Source of the DNA: Thoreauomyces humboldtii
Lineage: Eukaryota > Chytridiomycota > Chytridiomycetes > Spizellomycetales > Powellomycetaceae
Direction of reading: 5' to 3'
Length of the DNA stretch: 37,839 nt
Assembly (NCBI GenBank): GCA_027596035.1
Contig: JADGJA010000137.1
Span: forward strand, 1 to 37,839
In this document: piece after piece, positions 33,486 through 37,839 of the stretch
Layout of the letters: each line of letters begins with the position of its first letter
How positions within the stretch are numbered: the stretch's first letter is position 1
Made by a program: the position numbers and the translations under genes
The notes under the pieces: model-generated
The model's database searches: none
Told to the model about the DNA's origin: nothing
Seen by the model: the letters and a program-made list of their open reading frames with translations, nothing else

Positions 33486-34538
33486 ATGACTCGTCGTCAG
33501 AGCCTTAACATGGACATTGCCACCGCTAGTGCCCACTTTGCAGATGGCAAAATCAACCGCACCGAACGCTCTGCTCACATCAAGCCAACGCTACGATCCT
33601 ACCTCAAGTCACTCCTTCCCAATACCAACAGTAGCCAAGTCGCACCATCTACCCAGCAGCCTCTGTGCGGCAACTCTCCATTGAAGGGTACGACGTCCAC
33701 TCTCATTGGCAATTCGACAAGTGGGATGATACCAGCCAACAGCATCGCAGCCGTCCGCGGCTCTCCTCTTGCAGGACTCATCAGCAAAAGTAGTTCTCTC
33801 GGGCGGGCTCTGAGTTCCCGACGCTCTTCCCGACGCTCTTCTCATTCGCAAGAGGACCCCGCCACGGCCGAGAACTCTGAGGACAAAATGTGCAGCGCCG
33901 CGGATCTCCCTGACCTGAGCAATCAGGATCTTCAGAGCGAAGCGGACGCTCGAGATGACGAAGAGTGCTACGGCCATCGAGACGTCCTCGCTGGTGCTGC
34001 CACATGGTTCTTTGACTCAAGCGAGATTGTGCACGTCTCCGAGCAGGAGACGGCGACTTCCACAGAACATTTGGCAGCTTCAGCGGACATTGGCTCCCTC
34101 TCGTCGTCGCGTCCCAACATCCTACTCGCTGCTCGCAATGTCTTTGGGTCCGACGAGCTTTCCTTTCCATCTCCACGCATATCCACCGTCTCATCCGTCC
34201 CTGTCACGGTCATCCCTGCCGCTCGCAACATTTTCGGATCGACCGAGTTCATCCCATCATCGCGACTTCGGCGGGATTCCAAGCGCTCTATCCTTGCGGA
34301 ATCGAAAAACATTTTCGGTTCCGACGAGGTCCTATGCGTGCGACCTGCAATCAAGCGACGGCACACCGACAGCACGAGCGAGACTAGCACGAGCGAGACT
34401 AGCACATGCGAGCGCTCCGTGGCCATTGCCCACGGGCGATACAAGGACGGCAACGGCGAAACACACCACACGATGGAACGCGCCACATCGAGTGTCGGAC
34501 ATGCTTTTGGCCTCTTTGCAAACGCTCGGTCAGATTAA
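33486..34538 (+). CDS. Disordered Ser-rich protein with four copies of an N-[IV]-F-G-S motif
   Basis: Single exon, 350 aa. I do not recognise the family. The protein is Ser/Ala/Arg-rich and looks mostly unstructured, with a basic Ser-Arg block (SSRRSSRRSSHS, 110-121). A short motif recurs: AATWFFDSSEI (171-181), AARNVFGSDEL (215-225), AARNIFGSTEF (245-255) and ESKNIFGSDEV (272-282). The last three are strict and each lies near Ser/Arg clusters; the first is degenerate. A small in-frame DNA repeat encodes STSETSTSET (about 296-305). A bipartite-like basic patch (AIKRRH) suggests nuclear location. The N-terminal 45 residues (TERSAHIKPTLRSYLKSLLP) look helical. The motif may be a docking site for a protein partner. 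No introns; TATAA lies 74 nt upstream. Confidence 0.7.
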   Translation: MTRRQSLNMDIATASAHFADGKINRTERSAHIKPTLRSYLKSLLPNTNSSQVAPSTQQPLCGNSPLKGTTSTLIGNSTSGMIPANSIAAVRGSPLAGLISKSSSLGRALSSRRSSRRSSHSQEDPATAENSEDKMCSAADLPDLSNQDLQSEADARDDEECYGHRDVLAGAATWFFDSSEIVHVSEQETATSTEHLAASADIGSLSSSRPNILLAARNVFGSDELSFPSPRISTVSSVPVTVIPAARNIFGSTEFIPSSRLRRDSKRSILAESKNIFGSDEVLCVRPAIKRRHTDSTSETSTSETSTCERSVAIAHGRYKDGNGETHHTMERATSSVGHAFGLFANARSD

Positions 34539-35043
34539 GCATCCAAGCATGCCTTGAAAACATTTGTATAGACGAAATAGATTGCGTTTTCCTCGGACTT
34601 TGCTTTGCCCGGCCTGGAAGGTGTCGTCGAGCCTGCGCTTATTCTCGTGGCCCGGCAGCCGCAGATCTGTCGAACGGGCTGAACGAGTCGCCGCTGTCCG
34701 GCAGTCTCGGACTATCAGTTCTGGCCTGTCACGCCCGTGTGCCTTGCCTCGTTCAACCCATTTCCAGCATTTGTCGGAACCGCTAGGCACTGCACTAGGA
34801 ACCAACCGCTACCCGCCAGCTAGTGATCCGCTCTCCGGTGCCGTTGCTGTCTGGCGCAATAAACTGCATCAAAGTCACCTTTACTCCTGACCTTTCCCTG
34901 CCTCAGTCGCGTGCGCATCCGTTCCAGTATTCGCTCCTGGAGGCTCTTTCGCAGTCAAAACATCCGCTTTAGGTCGGATACCGGTCGAGACTGGAGAGAG
35001 GCTCTTACGCTCATAACTTGGGATTACGATTTCTACGTGAAAG
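34539..35043. other. Intergenic region before the WRNIP1 gene
   Basis: About 500 nt with several short overlapping frames but no domain and no convincing splice sites. I see nothing beyond presumed UTR and promoter sequence. Confidence 0.35.
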
Positions 35044-37129
35044 ATGACCTCTCCTCAGGAGCCTCCGGGTACGGACAGCCAGGAAACGTCCGTGCTGAAC
35101 GCTTCAGGATACGTTGAATGTCCTATATGCTCTCTTGAGATACTCGAGAGCAGGATAAATCAGCACCTGGACCGCGGTTGCGAGATCAACATGGATTCCC
35201 CGCACTCAGGAAGTCAAACGCCCGTTTCAAGGACCAAGCAAACCACCTTGTTTCCAAATCCGCAAAGCTACGCCGGAACCCAACAAACCCGTGGCCCTCC
35301 ATTCGTTGTAAAGGGACAGAGCTCGCAGATGTCGTCTCTCACCTTGACTCCGTTGAAAAGATCACGAGATGCAGTGGAGGATTTGCTGACGCTTTCGATT
35401 CCACCTGCTATCCGGGGAACCGCGTTGAGTCCAAATACTGTGGCTTCTCCAATGTCCGCACCGGCAAAGAAGGTCGCGCGAAATCTCGGGCAGGTGCCAT
35501 TGGCAGATCTTGCTCGTCCTACAGCGCTGGAACACATGCAGGGTCAGCATGCCCTGATCGGTCAAGACACATTATTACGGAGTCTGATTGATCAAGGGCG
35601 TGCTCCCAGTTTGATACTCTGGGGACCGCCGGGGTGTGGAAAGACTACCCTTGCCCGAATAATTGGTGCGGGATCTCTTGTCTTCAGCTGGGCATGGGAA
35701 AGGTCGACTCTTCTCTGACGCAACTTAGCAAAGTCGCAGGCGAACACGTTCTTTCGGGAACTCTCGGCTACTATACACAACGTCGCGGACGTGAGAAAGG
35801 CGGCAGATGAAGCAAAGAATCACAAAAAGCTCACTGGGGGACGAAGCATAATCTTTCTCGATGGTATGCAGGGATTCCATCCCAGGGCAGAAGCTACGTC
35901 CGACTAAACACTTTCTCAGAGATCCACCGATTTACAAAGACCCAGCAAGACTTCTTCCTTCCGCCCGTCGAATGTGGTGACTTTCAGCTCATCGCAGCCA
36001 CTACAGAAAATCCCAGTTTCCGTGTAAACAACGCCTTGCTTTCAAGGTGTCGCGTATTTGTCCTGAACAAGCTCACCGAGGCGGACCTCACCAAGGTCCT
36101 GCAACGTGCTCTGGCTCTGAAGATTCCGGACGGATCCATCATCGTGTCGGAACGTGTGCTGAACCATCTCGGAGCACTATGCGACGGCGACGCCCGTGCT
36201 GCGATCAATGCTCTGGAGATGTCGATCAATTCGATACCTTCAGGAACGGACGGCGTCAGAGAGGTTTCCGAGAAGATGGTGATGGAGGCACTGCAAAAGA
36301 CGTCTCTCTTATACGATCGAAACGGTGAAGAGCACTACAACATAATATCTGCACTGCATAAGGTTCAGTTTCTCAGATGAATGTGTGCATGTCCCAAGAT
36401 CCCTCCTGACATGTCCTCTTCTGCAGAGCATGCGGGGTTCAGATGATAACGCTGCGCTGTACTGGTTGGGAAGGATGATCTACTCAGGCGAAGATCCGCT
36501 CTACGTGGCAAGGCGATTGGTCCGATTTGCGTCTGAGGACATCGGTTTAGCCGACAACGCGGCGCTACCTCTCGCCCTAGCGACGTACCATTCGTGCCAG
36601 GTGATTGGCATGCCAGAATGTGATGCGATTCTTGCTCATTGCGTCACGGTAAGTAATAACGAAGGCTCATTCTTTTCCCTTCTTCTCGTCATCCCACGAG
36701 AAAACCTAACATTGCTGATTTTCACAGTATTTGGCGCGTGCCCCTAAAAGTGTAGAAGTCTACAAGGCCATGAAGGTAGGCGACGTGATCCTTGCTTTGC
36801 TTAAGTGCCGCCACAAACGATCCTTTCAGGAAGTAAAGCAGGTCGTAGCCAAAGCTCCTGCGTTCCCGGTGCCTTTTCACATCCGAAATGCTCCCACGAA
36901 GGTGGTAGTTCTCCATTGGGGAACTGCGAAGATTCTTTACTGATATATCTTGCTTCGCTCCCAGTTGATGAAAGATTTGGACTACGGAAAGGGTTACAAG
37001 TACAACCCAGACTACATCGGACCGGTGCGGCAGGCCTACCTTCCTACTGAACTTCAAGGCACCAATTTCTACACTCACCAGGGAATAGAGCTGGACGAAG
37101 ATGAGGAGGAGGTAGGGTTCCTTGGGTGA
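35044..37129 (+). CDS. MGS1: WRNIP1/Mgs1 AAA+ ATPase (RarA family)
   Basis: Seven exons: 35044-35665, 35729-35863, 35920-36362, 36427-36648, 36728-36775, 36830-36901, 36965-37129, giving 568 aa. An N-terminal UBZ4-type ubiquitin-binding zinc finger has Cys26, Cys29, His41 and Cys46 (ECPICSLEI to NQHLDRGC). A disordered linker follows. The AAA+ core has Walker [10 protein letters not shown] (about 194-202), Walker B IIFLDEIHRF, the family signature AATTENPSF and the arginine finger region LLSRCRVF. The RarA-type C-terminal tetramerisation part includes [16 protein letters not shown] and [18 protein letters not shown], ending with an acidic tail. The protein works at stalled replication forks with PCNA and polymerase delta. 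The His-to-last-Cys spacing is four residues rather than the usual three. Confidence 0.95.
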
Positions 37130-37447
37130 ATTCTTCGTGGACGTCCTTCCAACATATCAATTGGAATCTCCAGAACTTCGCCCAAAGGGTTCTTACCGAC
37201 GGGAAAGACGAGAACGCCGTCTAACAGTCGGAACCCCAAAGTTTGCGTATGGCAGTTCGTAGCATAGCATTTTTGGATGAGAAAGAGTCTTTTTGTTTCG
37301 TTTTGAATCCGTTCTGAGCCAAAGGATGGGGTGCAGGGAGAACAAGGAGACGCGACGCGGCTGCGAGAGCAGCCAAAAAAACCCGGACGATTTGGTAAAA
37401 GACAGAGAAGGTCGGATGATGAGGTGGTTTTACGCAGACGTGGTGCA
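37130..37447. other. Convergent gap between WRNIP1 and the HMG-box gene
   Basis: This 318-nt segment lies between two facing stop codons and should contain both 3' UTRs. I see no coding or structural signal in it. Confidence 0.35.
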
Positions 37448-37764
37448 CTACTCGGAATCGGCTCCATCGCTCTCCGGGGCACCGCCACGCTCCTAGAAGA
37501 GGGAACAGGGTCGTAAGTCTAACCGTGGGAAGATTTAGAAGATAGCCAACGTCAAGACTTACATCGTACTTCTTCTTGTCGATGGCGTACTGCTCCTTGG
37601 CCAATTCCTGCTTCTTCTCGTAGACCTGTTTGACGGAAGAGAGAAACGCGGTCAGGACGGGAAGGGTCACAGGCTCGCTGAGCTTTGTCGTTTCTGGGAA
37701 CTCACAGACTTGTCCTTGGGGTTGAGGTCCTTCCACGCGGCGCCGAGGAGTTTGCCGAGCTGGC
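37448..37764 (-). CDS. HMG-box protein (NHP6-like), 3' part only
   Basis: Three exons are visible: 37764-37706, 37625-37563 and 37492-37448, the last ending in TAG. They code the second half of an HMG box: GQLGKLLGAAWKDLNPKDKS, then VYEKKQELAKEQYAIDKKKYD, matching helices 2 and 3. A short acidic tail (ERGGAPESDGADSE) follows. Small proteins of this layout (Nhp6, HMGB) bend DNA without sequence preference in chromatin. The acceptor at 37765 shows at least one more upstream exon carrying the N-terminal half of the box; it is not in the window. The upstream intron contains a G/C homopolymer and the window ends soon after. Confidence 0.85.
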
Positions 37765-37775
37765 CTAAGAAGCGC

Positions 37776-37839
37776 GGGGGGGGGGGGGGGGGTACACGGG
37801 TTAGAAATTGTGGGGAGGGACAAAAAAAAAAAGGGGGAC
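37776..37839. repeat. Homopolymer-rich window end
   Basis: A run of 17 G (37776-37792) and a run of 11 A (37822-37832) lie inside the HMG-box gene's upstream intron. Such runs are often mis-sized by sequencing and may explain why an assembly stops here. Confidence 0.7.

Noticed and set aside
32969..33487. 172-codon minus-strand frame
   Set aside because: It covers the TATA region and start codon of the 33486 gene and has no recognisable motif or splice partner.
34376..34405. Short 15-nt direct repeat in the motif-repeat gene as a mobile or regulatory element
   Set aside because: It is a simple in-frame duplication coding STSET twice, adequately explained by slippage in a Ser/Thr-rich coding region.

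Overview
The window is nuclear DNA of a fungus. It carries 17 protein-coding genes on both strands, about 70 spliceosomal introns of roughly 45-120 nt (nearly all GT-AG), and short intergenic gaps. The gene set is ordinary fungal housekeeping: Rab GDI, ribonucleotide reductase R1, NAD-isocitrate dehydrogenase, SDS22, RAD52, WRNIP1/Mgs1, TFIIIA, an Mpv17-family protein and an HMG-box protein. A secreted ferritin-like protein and a full-size ABCB transporter fit the same picture. The species cannot be fixed from sequence alone; a basidiomycete or an early-diverging lineage seems more likely than a yeast. I reconstructed exon chains by hand. All chains that lie complete in the window stay in frame to a stop codon.

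Layout, left to right. (1) 93-3544 (-): RasGEF with two ubiquitin-fold, RBD-like domains. (2) 4495-5045 (+): small membrane protein. (3) 5189-5925 (-): universal stress protein. (4) 6672-11263 (+): full ABCB (P-glycoprotein-type) transporter. (5) 11459-12139 (+): Mpv17/PMP22 family. (6) 12355-14016 (-): ten-finger TFIIIA-like protein. (7) 15086-16872 (+): Rab GDI. (8) 17882-18956 (+): orphan protein with about seven membrane spans. (9) 19484-22442 (+): ribonucleotide reductase large subunit. (10) 22913-24138 (+): OTU deubiquitinase. (11) 24751-26256 (+): SDS22. (12) 26495-28943 (-): RAD52. (13) 29154-30655 (+): IDH1. (14) 31243-32403 (+): secreted ferritin-like protein, no introns. (15) 33486-34538 (+): disordered Ser-rich protein with a four-fold motif, no introns. 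(16) 35044-37129 (+): WRNIP1/Mgs1 AAA+ ATPase. (17) 37448-37764 (-): 3' part of an HMG-box gene cut by the window edge.

There is no operon-like logic. Genome maintenance is somewhat over-represented on the right (RNR, RAD52, WRNIP1), but these genes are separated by unrelated ones. I saw no transposon, CRISPR array, rRNA or tRNA.

The most unusual signal is inside the ABC transporter. One 70-nt intron (8801-8870) is a near copy (60/70 identical) of a protein-coding linker 158 nt downstream (9029-9098). It is flanked by AGGT at both ends and is absent from the equivalent position in the second half of the same gene. It looks like a recently gained intron made from a copy of neighbouring exon sequence. 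Other points worth a look are a start-codon-only first exon and a GC-AG intron in Rab GDI, a four-fold A-A-R-N-[IV]-F-G-S-[DT]-E motif in the 33486 gene, and a TACAGTAC 8-mer whose five copies all lie in 5' flanks.
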